Part shown: in pieces, positions 35,628 to 46,590 of the stretch
How the letters are laid out: each line of letters starts with the position of its first letter
How positions within the stretch are numbered: the first letter of the stretch is position 1
NCBI GenBank assembly: GCA_025403435.1
Contig: CM046345.1
Coordinates: 10,420,235-10,484,234, forward strand
Direction: 5' to 3'
Source: Artocarpus heterophyllus
Lineage: Eukaryota > Streptophyta > Magnoliopsida > Rosales > Moraceae
Length of the DNA stretch: 64,000 nucleotides
The notes under the pieces: model-generated
Told to the model about the DNA's origin: nothing
What the model saw: only the letters and a program-made list of their open reading frames with translations
Database searches by the model: none
Made by a program: the position numbers and the translations under genes

Positions 35628-38249
35628 ATGTTAAGAGCAAAGCATATTGGAAATCTCTCAAATAGTGCTAGGTCCTTCTTTCTTAGCGGGCCGCGATGTA
35701 ACGCGGCGGATGGTAGTAGTTCCTGCACTTGTTCCGAAGATGAGACTTGCGTTTCGCAGAGGCAGAGCCTAAGAAATGGAGGCATACTTGCACAAAACCA
35801 GCCCACCTTGGCATCCAGAACTTCGGCGAGAGTAGGAACTCTCATTTCAGGAGATGCGGTAAAAGGGGTTGCCTCTGATAAGGCAAGCATTCACCACCAC
35901 CCGACTTCTTTGAAGCAAGCTATAATACCTCCCAAAAGTTTGGGGAGATCGGATTGCGTAAATTATGCTAGTACCACTGTCGAGAAGGATGCAGAGCACT
36001 CATCGCTTGTCATTTCGGACCAGTTTGTTAAGGCAGGTGTTGCGGCGGTGAATTTTATATCAGATGTAATGAATTATAAGTTTTCGTTGTCTGATGGAAT
36101 TGGAACGCTTTACTTGCCCCAAAATTGTATGGTTGATCCCTCCAGGCTTTCTACTAGTATTCGATCGTCGAATGTGAAGCACGTTAAGAGAGAGAACTTT
36201 TTGAGTGTGCATCCAAGACCTTCTGTTGATGCTGCAGTGCAGTACAATTCCACAAGTAGCACGAAGAGTAAAAGCGGTAAATCCAGTTCCATTAAAAGTG
36301 TAAATAATGTTCCCAATACCAAGAATGGAAACTCGTGGGGAACTCAAAGTGTACCTGTTGAGGCTCGGGATAAAAGGGCTATACCAAACAGAACGAAAGC
36401 TTGTCTCAACGGCTTTAAAGCTGATTTTAGTTCCACCTTGAATCAGTCTTCACATGCAGGAAATGCAGGATGTGTTAGTAATAGAGGTTTCAATAGGCCT
36501 CCAAGAGAGATGAATTTTCCGACCGGATATGCTCCAAGCAAGAGGCCGTATGCAAATACCAGCACTGTTGTCGAGAGAGTTTCTCATATGCTGCAAGGGC
36601 TCAAGTGGGGGCGCCCTGCGGAAGAAGCTCTTGGAAATCTCAACTATGCCATGGATGCATTTCAGGCCAACCAAGTGCTAAAGCAGCTTCAAGACCATAA
36701 TGTCGCTCTTGGCTTTTTCTATTGGTTAAAACAGCAAGCTGGGTTCAGGCACGATGGGCACACCTACACCACGATGGTTGGCATCCTTGGTCGCGCCAGA
36801 GAGTTTGGCGCCATAAACAGATTGCTCCATGAGATGGTGAAGGAAGGATGTCAACCGAATGTTGTAACATATAACCGTCTAATTCACAGTTATGGCCGAG
36901 CAAACTACTTGAAAGAAGCAGTTAACGTGTTCAATCAAATGCAAAATGCAGGGTGTGAACCAGACCGGGTGACATACTCCACGCTGATCGACATCCATGC
37001 CAAAGCCGGTTTTCTGGACGTTGCTCTTCGTCTGTATGATCGGATGCAACAAGCCGGTCTTTCCCCCGATACATTCACTTACAGTGTAATAATAAACTGT
37101 TTAGGGAAGGGAGGTCACTTAACTGCTGCCCAGAACCTGTTTTGTAAGATGGTCAGTGAGGGTTGTGTTCCTAATTTAGTCACCTACAATATTATGTTAG
37201 CTTTGCAAGCCAAAGCAAGGAACTATGAAACTGCTTTGAAGATTTACCGGGATATGCAGAATGCCGGTTTTGAACCAGATAAGGTTACTTACAGCATAGT
37301 GATGGAGGTGCTTGGCCATTGTGGGTATCTTGAGGAAGCCGAGGCTGTTTTCATTGAGATGAGACGGAGGAATTGGGTGCCCGACGAACCAGTCTATGGT
37401 CTTTTGGTGGATTTGTGGGGTAAGTCCGGGAACATTGAGAAGGCTTGGGAATGGTATCGGGCCATGCTCGATGCGGGGCTGCAGCCTAATGTGCCCACTT
37501 GCAATTCCCTCCTAAGCGCTTTCCTTAGGGTGCACCGCTTGGCAGAGGCCTACGAGTTGCTGCAGAGCATGGTGGATTGGGGCCTCAACCCGTCTTTGCA
37601 AACTTACACTTTGCTACTGAGTTGTTGCACGGAGGCACGGTCTCCGTATGACATGGGCTTTTGTTGCAAGCTCATGGCGACAACAGGCCACCCTGCACAT
37701 GCGTTTCTGCTGTCCATGCCGTCGGCAGGACCTGACGGTCAGAATGTTCGAGATCATGTGAGTAGGTTCTTGGATCTGATGCATAGCGAGGACAGAGAGG
37801 GCAAGAGGGGGCTTGTGGATGCGGTGGTGGATTTTCTCCATAAGTCGGGCCTAAAGGAGGAGGCTGGTTCGGTTTGGGAGGTGGCCGCGCTGAAGAACGT
37901 GTATCCAGATGCGGTCAAGGAGAAAAGCTCATGTCATTGGCTCATCAACCTCCATGTCATGTCAGATGGCACTGCTGTAACTGCACTTTCAAGGACACTT
38001 GCATGGTTTCGTCGTGAGATGCTGATTTCTGGGATTTGTCCAAGCAGGATTGACATTGTGACAGGATGGGGCCGCAGAAGCAGGGTCACGGGGGCTTCTC
38101 TGGTGAGGCAGGCTGTACAGGAACTGCTGCGCATGTTTAGCTTCCCGTTCTTTACTGAAAATGGCAATACCGGGTGTTTTGTGGGCTGCGGCGAGCCTCT
38201 TAATAGATGGTTGCTCCAGTCTTATGTGGAGAGAATGCATTTGTTGTAG
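35628..38249 (+). CDS. Pentatricopeptide repeat protein with C-terminal SMR domain (At1g18900/At1g74750 type)
   Basis: One uninterrupted 873-residue frame starts MLRAKHIGNLSNSARSFFL and ends in a conserved tail (NRWLLQSYVERMHLL). PPR proteins bind organelle or other RNA through 35-residue helical repeats. Here a low-complexity, Ser/Asn-rich N-terminal third precedes a helical lead-in (about 315-370). About eight or nine PPR units follow (about 375-675), seen as repeated 'G-x-x-P(N/D)xxTYxxLI' phrases such as GCQPNVVTYNRLIHSYGRAN and AGLSPDTFTYSVIINCLGK. Residues about 769-835 form an SMR domain (LINLHVMSDGTAVTAL, then TGWGRRSRVTG, equivalent to the TGxG motif). The lack of coding introns is usual for PPR genes. 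The N-terminus is basic and Ser-rich, so organelle import is plausible but I do not call a definite transit peptide. Its neighbour, the divergent CPK10-type kinase, matches the gene next to this PPR in Arabidopsis as I recall it. Confidence 0.95.
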   Translation: MLRAKHIGNLSNSARSFFLSGPRCNAADGSSSCTCSEDETCVSQRQSLRNGGILAQNQPTLASRTSARVGTLISGDAVKGVASDKASIHHHPTSLKQAIIPPKSLGRSDCVNYASTTVEKDAEHSSLVISDQFVKAGVAAVNFISDVMNYKFSLSDGIGTLYLPQNCMVDPSRLSTSIRSSNVKHVKRENFLSVHPRPSVDAAVQYNSTSSTKSKSGKSSSIKSVNNVPNTKNGNSWGTQSVPVEARDKRAIPNRTKACLNGFKADFSSTLNQSSHAGNAGCVSNRGFNRPPREMNFPTGYAPSKRPYANTSTVVERVSHMLQGLKWGRPAEEALGNLNYAMDAFQANQVLKQLQDHNVALGFFYWLKQQAGFRHDGHTYTTMVGILGRAREFGAINRLLHEMVKEGCQPNVVTYNRLIHSYGRANYLKEAVNVFNQMQNAGCEPDRVTYSTLIDIHAKAGFLDVALRLYDRMQQAGLSPDTFTYSVIINCLGKGGHLTAAQNLFCKMVSEGCVPNLVTYNIMLALQAKARNYETALKIYRDMQNAGFEPDKVTYSIVMEVLGHCGYLEEAEAVFIEMRRRNWVPDEPVYGLLVDLWGKSGNIEKAWEWYRAMLDAGLQPNVPTCNSLLSAFLRVHRLAEAYELLQSMVDWGLNPSLQTYTLLLSCCTEARSPYDMGFCCKLMATTGHPAHAFLLSMPSAGPDGQNVRDHVSRFLDLMHSEDREGKRGLVDAVVDFLHKSGLKEEAGSVWEVAALKNVYPDAVKEKSSCHWLINLHVMSDGTAVTALSRTLAWFRREMLISGICPSRIDIVTGWGRRSRVTGASLVRQAVQELLRMFSFPFFTENGNTGCFVGCGEPLNRWLLQSYVERMHLL

Positions 38250-40746
38250 TAATTATTATGAAAACACAGTTTTGCAGCGCTCCGAAGGGAGGAGAGTGGG
38301 AGTTGGGTATTGCTCTTTTAGTGTACAGCTTTATCTATTGAAACTGGATCTTTAGATTTTTTGCTTGGAACTGGATTTTTAACTTAAATGAGAAGTTTTC
38401 TTTTCTCTATTTATATTCACTGTAAACTTTAATTCAGCAAGTTTTATGATCTAGTAATGTGCTGAGCTAACAAAATTTATGTCATTTTCATTGGTGTTTA
38501 GTTGTCTTGGTTCATGATAAATGATGGATATGCTGGTTGTTGTTGTTGGTTTTCTTTTTTGTTTTTTTGTTTTAAATGCATGCTTACAAAGGGTGTAAGA
38601 AGTAGGTTAAGACTTGAAAAGTGTAATTGTTGTTGCAATGCACGTTTTGCTTTGCATTCAAGACCAAGTAGTGCCTACCCACCATTCAATTCTCTAGTCA
38701 GGAATAACAGGACTTGCCAAAATCCATTTACGCTTTAACTTGTGGCATATATTTTTGTTAGGTATGGTTGTATATGGTTATGACGAGACTAATCTAAGGT
38801 ATGTGATTATATCTAAAGGTTCCACAATGTGATCAAATGTACGCTTGGAGCTGGAAAAAAAAAAAGAAGAAAAGCCAAAAAAAAAAAAAACAAATGACCC
38901 GTCTGTTTTATGGATTCGAATCATAATTTAAACCACTTTGTTTTAGTATTTTTTCCCGTAAAAATTTAAATTTTAGTTGAAACTTGTGAATCAATAGGCT
39001 ACTAGGATCTAAAGTGAATATATATGTATGTGTGTATATGTGTAATCTTGGTCAGGGTGAAATAAGCCTATCATGATGCTAAAAATATTCTCTGAAAATT
39101 GCTTGTGCCCCAAAGAAAAGATAGGCAAAATACATGCAACATCAAGCCGCTAGAAGTCCTTGTTTTTTTTTTCAAGGAATGTGGCAAAAATCATAAACAA
39201 TCATTTAAATGAATTTCAATTGACTAACTCCACCTGTCACTGAGAAAACCATCACAGTCATTACCTAGTACTCATGTTTGTGAAACAAATATTTGTTTAG
39301 GAAATGATCATGCAGTGAGCTTTCACATAAGAAAGTTGCAAAATAATTTTGTTTCTCCTAGGCTCTTATCTGCTGCTCTTTCAGCAGAATGATGCGCTTA
39401 GATTTTATTGTCTGTTGGCATGCAAATACCAAAAAAAAAAATAAAAAAAAAAATGACGGCAATCAATAAAAATATGACATTGTCTAAAAGGTGAATCAAA
39501 ACCTTGCATCAGCCCGGAGGGAAAAACAACTTATATGGTGTTTGGGAACATTAATATTATAACATGTAAGAACTTTTTATTCTGTAACTTACCTTTTCTT
39601 GATATTGTATCATGTGAGAGCTACATGCTATATAGCAACCAAATCATAATTACATCAAATCTTCTAATATTATTATTGTCTTTTGCCATTCAAATACTAA
39701 AAAAAAAGGCAACAATAACAATACAACACTGCCCAAAATGTGAATCAAATCCAGCATGAGCAATGAGGGAAAAGCAATTAATTCATTAATAAGTGATTTT
39801 TAGTTATGATGTTGTAATTTGTCAAGATATTTCATTGAGTGATATCTTGTCTTTTTTATTTTTTCTTTTTAAACCTCTTCCTATGGGAAAGTTAAAGCTT
39901 ACTTGTTCCTTTGGAAACAAAGATTGAAAGGAAAAGGTTAAACATGCTTTCATACATGTTGAAACCACTTTTTCTTTCTTTTGGCAAAACGTTGAAATCA
40001 CTATTACGAAAGAATAACGTGTTTTTGTTTGCACTGCATCATATTGTAGTGAGAGAGGGAATAAAATGAAAGGATATTGTGAGAAAGAAAAAAGAAAAAA
40101 GAAAAAAGAAATACAAAAAGTTGCAAAGGTGTTAAAAGGAAGAATTTGGACAGAAAGAAAGAGAAACAAACATTAATTTGTCAAAAAAAGAAGAAGAAGA
40201 GAGATGTGCTTTGGTTCAATAGTTAAAAATTTCTTTTCATCAAATTCAAAGTAATTTTTTTTTTCATTTATATTGTAGTGCTTTAACTGTTTTCTTTTCT
40301 TTCTATTCCAAGTTATTTTAACCATTTTAGCATAAAGATTTCCCATGTGAAAGGAACAAAAGCAGTTGCACTCTTTTTCCTTTCCTTTTCTTTTTCTTTT
40401 CTTTTTCTATTCTTTCTTTCTTTCTTTTTTCCTTTCCCTTATTCTTTGTGCCCTCTTCCAAATCAGACCAAAAAAAATCATGTTCCCTTGCTTGTTTTCA
40501 TGTCAAATCCTTTCCCATATTCCATACTCCTCTTATTCCTCCAACTCCTCCTTATCACTATTTTAATGGTTTTTTTTTTTTTTTGCTCCTTCAAGAGTTA
40601 AAGCTACAAATAATCAACGTTCTTCCTAATTACTAAATAACAAATCTTGACTCCATATGAATTTTCTCTAGAGCTTTTTTTATAAGATATTTCACATTCT
40701 CAATTTTAACTAAAAATTTTAGTTGCTACAACACAAACTCCTACAT
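38250..40746. other. PPR 3' UTR followed by intergenic DNA, no gene seen
   Basis: Roughly 38250-38480 is likely 3' UTR. The rest is AT-rich. A-runs lie at 38853-38890 and 39430-39454. A 'GTAGCATGTGAGA' family repeat is at about 39535-39660. (GAAAAAA)/(AGAAGA) sequence occurs at 40080-40200, and long pyrimidine-rich (CTTTT)n sequence at 40370-40440. No open frame has recognisable similarity. Confidence 0.5.
39535..39660. repeat. MITE-like copy of the 'GTAGCATGTGAGA' family
   Basis: The copy opens tggtgtttgggaacatta. It then has tataacatgtaagaacttttt and, 40 bp on, tgtatcatgtgagagctaca. Same arrangement as at 12590 and 19535. Confidence 0.5.
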
Positions 40747-40751
40747 GCTAT
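40747..40751. repeat. Target-site duplication (GCTAT), left copy of copia element 2
   Basis: gctat directly precedes the LTR and is repeated exactly at 50205-50209. Confidence 0.9.
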
Positions 40752-42774
40752 TGTTGGAAACAAAGTGCGCAGCAGAATTTTTAAAATTTTTCATCAGAGT
40801 AATTTCTAAAACACAAGTTTGACATGTTATATTTATAAATTAGACAGATCTTACTAACCACAGTGTGCCGAAGAACCTCCGCAACCTGTGTAGAGAAGTA
40901 ACATTCCAGAAGAGCCTCAACCAACTGATCTTCTTTGCTATTCTCTATCCACAACCTGAGTGAGTGTGGGCTCACACGTACACCTCTTCCATCAGTGACT
41001 CTCCTTCCAACCAATAGAGAGAACCAAAAGCTAGTGTTCGTGATTTATGAACAAAAGCTCTTAGGGAGTTTTCAAATGCTTACTAGAAGAGTATCACACT
41101 TAATCTCTCAAATTGATCTCTATTGATCTGAGTAAATCATGAGACTCACTTCCTTTTTATAGCTATTGGTCCCAGGGTCAGTCCATATCAGATTATGTCT
41201 CAAAAACTCGAAACAGAATCAAGTTCGGATCAATATCTGATAAAATTCGCGTGAAAACGCGTAATCTTATCTTCCGCTGATCGGCAGGCCGAACAGACCA
41301 GTTCGGCAGGCCGACCACGTCATTCGGCAGGCCGAACTCCCGAGAAAAAATCTCCACGAATATTTTATTTTCCACGCGAGATTATAAAGGATAAGGTTTC
41401 AGTTTTGATTCAAATAACCCAATAGAGAAGTTATCTGATCAAAACAAACTTTATCAAGATAATCTCTAAGAAAATAAATCAATTCACAAAAATTCTACAA
41501 GTTTATCTTGTTCTAATTTGTCCAAAATTAAAACAACCGATAAACAGACAAGAATTATCTTATCGCAATAATTCAACAAGTTTATCTTGAACTAATTTCT
41601 TACAAAATTAATTCAACCAATAAACAGACATGAATTATTTGATTCTTACGAATTTTAAACCAATATGATAAATCCGACATAAGTCACCAATTATTGGAAA
41701 AGCACGCCGTGTCGTTACAGGATTTTGTGAGCTAACAAAGGGGACCAAAATAGACCTATAAAGTTCAAGCTCATGATAATTATGAAACCCAATATCCCAG
41801 ATATACATTTCACAATTATCAAATCCAACGCTACTCCACTAAAAACTTGGAGTTGCACTCTTGAACTTTATAGAATTACGAAGCTCGTGTAGCTAAGTCT
41901 CCATGACATATCATAGTGTATCGCATCCCCATATGATAATCCATAATCGGCTTAAGGACAAGTTCTGTCTTACCTTCCCGATTATTTTTATCTTACGTTC
42001 CATTGTCTCACCATTAGAAAACTTACCATCCAAAGATGGTATACCATTCGGTTACACCTATGTATCCAAATGGTTGAGGGCTCCAGTTTTCCAATTACAG
42101 GACAACGCATATAAGAGGATATCATTACTCCTAAAGAGGAGCTATGGATTCCATATCTATGAATAACAAGTCTACGCTATCAAGAGTCATGTCTCCAACG
42201 TACCGGTATGCATACCACTATTGAGATGTGGGTGTCACCCTTTGGCACATCAAAAGACACAAGTCGAGACAACAGGCCCACTATTCATCTCAGGATTAAG
42301 ATACAATACAAATGACTGTCTAAAGTGAATCGATTTGCCAAGACTGAATTATTAATCCAAATCAATTCACTTTATGTCCTGATCCAACACATCGTCACCT
42401 ATGACAACGTGCCAATGTTTCTATTCACGGAGTCCAACTCCGATAGTCAAGACAAACCATCTCCCAAAAGGGATATAGACAACATAACAATCTTTACATG
42501 AATAAAGCGCCCAACTTTATTCCCTCGATTGCTGATCATATGTTTTAGACTATCACCTTAAGAATCGTGCCTTCCGCATAATCAGTCCATCATATGCCCA
42601 ATTCTTAAGGTTTAGACTGACAGTCTCAGACTACTGTTTGCTTATCATACATTCAACAAATATGAACGTAAAGAGGACAAGATTTGGTATATATAAATGA
42701 ATAAATTCTTTATTGATAAAAATGTCTCCAAAAACATATTACATTTTTACTCCTTAGGGCATACATGTCTAACA
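40752..42774 (-). repeat. 3' LTR of copia element 2
   Basis: 2023 bp with TGTTGGAAAC...ACATGTCTAACA ends on the plus strand. It holds three palindromic 12-mers (tcggcaggccga) at 41281, 41303 and 41324, one more than the 5' LTR, which accounts for about 21 bp of the length difference. A sequence of about 77 codons (41014-40781, minus) stays open here and in the two related LTRs. Confidence 0.93.
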
Positions 42775-42790
42775 ATCTTCCACTTGCACT
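42775..42790 (-). other. Polypurine tract of element 2
   Basis: On the minus strand gtgcaagtggaagat lies directly before the 3' LTR. The purine-rich aagtggaagat is the usual plus-strand priming site of copia elements. Confidence 0.75.
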
Positions 42791-42791
42791 A

Positions 42792-43240
42792 AGTGAGTAA
42801 ATACAGCAAATTTTGCATCCCCATAGCTTCCACATGCCTCTCGAAGACTCTCCCAGTAAGTGTCTTCGTAAATGGATCAGCTAAATTGGCCTCTGATGCA
42901 ATCTTGCACATCGTGACATGTCCGCGCTCAACGAAGTCCTTTATCACATGATACTTCCGATCAATATGCTTACTCTTCTTGTGAAATCTTGGTTCCTTAG
43001 CATTAGCTACCGCCGCACTATTATCACAGTACAGTGATACCGCTTTATCCATACCAGGAACTACCTCAAGATCCCCATGGAACTTGCGGAGCCACACTGC
43101 TTCTTTCGAAGCATCACTAGCCGCCACATACTCGGCCTCCATCGTTGAATCCGAAGTGCAATCTTGCTTCGCACTTCTCCAACTGATGGCACCGCCACCC
43201 AGAGTAAACACAAACCCTGAAGCCGATTTCCTAGAATCCT
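42792..43240 (-). pseudogene. RNase H of copia element 2, N-terminal part deleted
   Basis: The frame 43211-42789 reads [60 protein letters not shown] and [20 protein letters not shown], all typical of copia RNase H. The first catalytic motif (normally Y-T-D-x-D) and the connection domain are absent, because sequence jumps from the RT end (ISYTVRIL) straight to [15 protein letters not shown] in a new frame at about 43240. About 65 codons appear to be missing. Confidence 0.88.
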
Positions 43241-44400
43241 GACCGTATAGCTAATATCCGGTCGTGTGCAAAGCATGGCATACATGAGATTACCCACTGC
43301 CGAAGCATAAGGCACATTCTTCATGTATTCTCTTTCTTCATAAGACTTTGGAGAGTCTTTCTTAGAAAGAGTAATTCCAGACCTAGATGGTTGCCCACCT
43401 TTCTTGGAATCATGCATTGCAAACCTCCTAAGAATTTTATCTATGTAGCCGGCCTGAGACAAAGCTATCATTTTATTCTTCCTATCCCGAAAGATCTGGA
43501 TACCGATAACAAAATTAGCCTCACCTAAGTCCTTCATGTCAAACTGCTTGGCCAACCATAATTTGACCGATGACAACGCCCCAACGTCATTGTCAATTAG
43601 CAGAATGTCATCTACATAGAGCAGTAGAAAAACCACCTTCCCATCCTTAATGTGTTTGTAAACACATGATTCATCCATATTTTGTGAGAACCCATAAGTC
43701 TTGATCACTTGATCAAATCTTATGTTCCAAGAACGAGAAGCCTGCTTAAGTCTATAAATAGACTTTAGCAGCTTACAAACCTTACCCTCTTGACCCGCGA
43801 CCTTGAACCCGTCTGGTTGTTCCATATAAATGGACTCATCAAGATAGCCATTCAGAAAAGCCGTCTTAACATTCATCTGCCAAATTTTGTAGTCGAGAGC
43901 GGCAGTTATGGACAAGAGAATCCGGATGGACTTAAGCATGGCTACAGGCGAAAAGGTTTCCTCATAATCGATTCTTTCCTTTTGCGTATAACCCTTAGCT
44001 ACCAATCTAGCCTTAAAGGTTTCGACCTTTCCATCCACTCTTTTTTTCCTCTTGTAGATCCATTTACACCCTATGGGTTTTACCCCTTCGGGAAGATCCA
44101 CAACCTCCCAGACCCGATTAGTCTCCATAGACTTCATCTCAATGTTCATGGCCTCTGTCCAGAGTCTTGAATCAACATCCTCCATAGCTTCTGCGTAAGT
44201 ATAAGGATCCCTGTCATGTTCATCTGGTTCAGCCAAAAAGACCTCCCCATTGAACATATACCTCTCAGGTTGACGCCTGATCCTCCCACTACGCTGAAGC
44301 CCCTGAGGTTGTTGTTCAGGTTTGTTTGGTTTTTCTACACCGATCAGAATGGTTTCGTTCGGAACCTCCGGAGTGAACGGATCACCCCTTAACTCCTCAA
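43241..44400 (-). pseudogene. Reverse transcriptase of copia element 2
   Basis: It is part of a 572-codon open frame (44779-43061) and reads [69 protein letters not shown] and [14 protein letters not shown]. The YVDD site (about 43608-43619) is intact, but the first catalytic block reads [10 protein letters not shown] where [10 protein letters not shown] is usual, an Asp-to-Asn change. The frame runs out of register past 43240 because of the deletion before RNase H. Confidence 0.9.
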
Positions 44401-45300
44401 GCACCACATTGCTTCGAGGTTTAAAGTCGTCCATATAACTTTCCTCAAGGAAAGTTGCATTAGTTGAAACCACGACTTTATTTTCCTTTGGGTTATAAAA
44501 ATAACCCCCTTTAGTCCCTTTTGGATATCCTACAAACACGCAAACTTCCGAACGTGCTTCCAACTTATTCGGATCCTTAAACAGGACATGAGCCGGGCAT
44601 CCCCATATGCGAACATGGTTTAAGGATGTCTTCCGTCTTGTCCACAACTTGTGAGGAGTTTTAGGGACAGATTTTGAAGGCACATTGTTCAAAAGATAAC
44701 ATGCGGTTTGTAGTGCATATCCCCAAAAGGATAAAGGCAATGATGAATAACTTATCATGGACCTAATCATGTCCAACAAAGTCCTATTCCTTCTCTCCGC
44801 TACGCCATTCTACTGCGGAGTGCCCAGCGCAGTCAAATGGGATAAAATCCTATTCTCTAATAAGTGTCCCAAGAACTCATCAGAAAGGTATTCCCCACCT
44901 CGATCAGATCAAAGTGCCTTTATGGGTCTACCCAATTGCTTTTCCACTTCAGCCCGAAACTCCATGAACTTATCATAAGTTTCACTTTTGTGGTGCATTA
45001 GGTACACATACCCATATATTGAGTAATCATCAATAAAAGTGACGAAATACTCATACCCTCCTCGTGCCCGGATGTTCATCGGGCCGCAAACATCACTATG
45101 TACAAGTTCTAGAACCCTTTCGGCCCTATTGCCCTTAGACCCGTATGGTCTTTTTGTCATTTTACCCTCCAAACAAGACTCACATTGAGGTATAGATTCC
45201 GCCTTTAAGTGACTTAAAGGTCCATCCCTTACCAACCTTTGAATCCTATTCAGGTTAATATGGCCAAGGCGCAAATGCCAAAGATAAGTCTTATTAGAGT
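44401..45300 (-). pseudogene. Integrase of copia element 2, interrupted by stops
   Basis: It contains the pre-integrase MRLGHINLNRIQRLVRDGPL and CESCLEGKMTKRP, then LVHSDVCGPMNIRARGGYEY, FVTFIDDYSIYGYVYLMHHK, SDRGGEYLSDEF and [18 protein letters not shown]. The catalytic Asp residues and the Glu of AERRN are kept. Two in-frame stops interrupt it, one just before SDRGGEY (about 44912) and one just before NGVAERR (about 44813). Both look like single-base changes from sense codons. Confidence 0.9.
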
Positions 45301-45333
45301 GAGAAGTTTTAAGTCTTTTTTAGTTATTATCAT

Positions 45334-45723
45334 TTATCTCAGCATTAAGCAATAGGTCCATCTTAGGTTTGATAGATTATTTTGCATCCATCCAGAACAG
45401 ATAAAAGATTTGTTTTTACGAATCACCACTTTTTCATTAAAAGATACTATGTAGGAGTCTTTAAATAAAGAAGATACAAAAATTAAATTCCTTTTAAATT
45501 TAGGAACATAAAAACAATCTCGCAAAATTAAATTCCTATAATTATCAAAGTAAAGATGGACATCTCCCACTGCTTCCGTTGAGACCAAGGATCCATCGCC
45601 CATCCGAAACGTTAAGTCTTCACGTAGTAGACTTCTCGTTTCTTTGAATCCCTGCAGAGAAACACAAACATGATTAGTTGCACCGGAATCTATGACCCAA
45701 ATGTCACTGGATTCCTCAACCAA
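45334..45723 (-). pseudogene. Protease of copia element 2
   Basis: The frame reads IWVIDSGATNHVCVSLQGF, with the DSG aspartic-protease site and the usual ATxHVC context, then FRMGDGSLVSTEAVGDVHL, DCFYVPKFKRNLIFVSSL. The frame is open for 129 codons. It would be processed from a Gag-Pol polyprotein. Confidence 0.88.
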
Positions 45724-45749
45724 ACAAGTTTCTAAATATAGAAGATCAC

Positions 45750-46590
45750 ACCTACCTCCCTTGGAAAGGAAGTCCTTGCAATGCTTCTTTATATGTCCGA
45801 CCTTACCATAGAAGAAGCACTTAAGCTTCTTTGGGTTCTTCTTCTTCTTCTTCTTGCTCTTGGTAGCAGCAGGAATAGAAGACTTCCCACTCTTGGCCCG
45901 TTGCTTCTTCCATTCCCAGAGTTAGGATTGGAACCGGAAGTAGCTACCACGTTGGCCTCACCACCAGCAGGAGACTCCCTGATCAGCAGTTCAAACTCCT
46001 GTAACTGTTTCATCAGTTCTGTCAAGGTCATATCCCGTCTATTGCTTAAATTAAAAGTAGCTCTAAACTGAATAAATTCCTTAGACAGAGTCTCAAAGAC
46101 CATGGTCATATGAGTTTTAGCATCGATGTCGGCTCCATTGGTTTGAGCCTCAACGAGGTAAACCCATGACCAACATAATGTGCTCCTTTACAGATGTCCC
46201 CGGTCTCTGTCTACAGTTCAAGAGTTTTCGAAGCACCCCTTGCCGCTTTGTTATGGCCTGGCCTCCAAACATATCCTCAAGATTATCCAAGATCTGCTTT
46301 GCAGTCTCATAATCCTGATGTTGAGCCTGTAGCACGTTGTTCATGCTAGCCATAACATAGCAGCAGGCCTGATCATTAGCATCTTTCCAGCGGTCGTACG
46401 CTTGGAATTGCTCATTACTTGAGTCTCCCGTAGGCTCGGGAGGACAAGGAGTTGTCAGTACATATTTCAGTTTCTCAAAGGATAGGACGATGTCCAGGTT
46501 TCGTTTCCAATCGTTATAATTCTCACCAGGTTAATTGGTTTTTGTCAAGTATCGATGATAAAGCAGTTTTTAGACATTTTCAATCTACAA
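45750..46590 (-). pseudogene. gag of copia element 2, with frameshifts and an altered zinc knuckle
   Basis: Segments in two frames are joined by small indels: NYNDWKRNLDIVLSFEKLKY, QAYDRWKDANDQACCYVMAS, then DYETAKQILDNLEDMFGGQA, and ATFNLSNRRDMTLTELMKQL. A Lys-rich patch precedes the nucleocapsid knuckle CFFYGKVGHIKKHC (45778-45820), in which Tyr replaces the second zinc-binding Cys. A stop lies near the N-terminus (about 46535). The start near 46580 is approximate. Confidence 0.82.

Noticed and set aside
41903..42166. Open frame on the plus strand inside the element-2 LTR, also at 49332 and in the solo LTR
   Set aside because: It is antisense to the element and has no domain. I treat it as LTR sequence rather than a gene.
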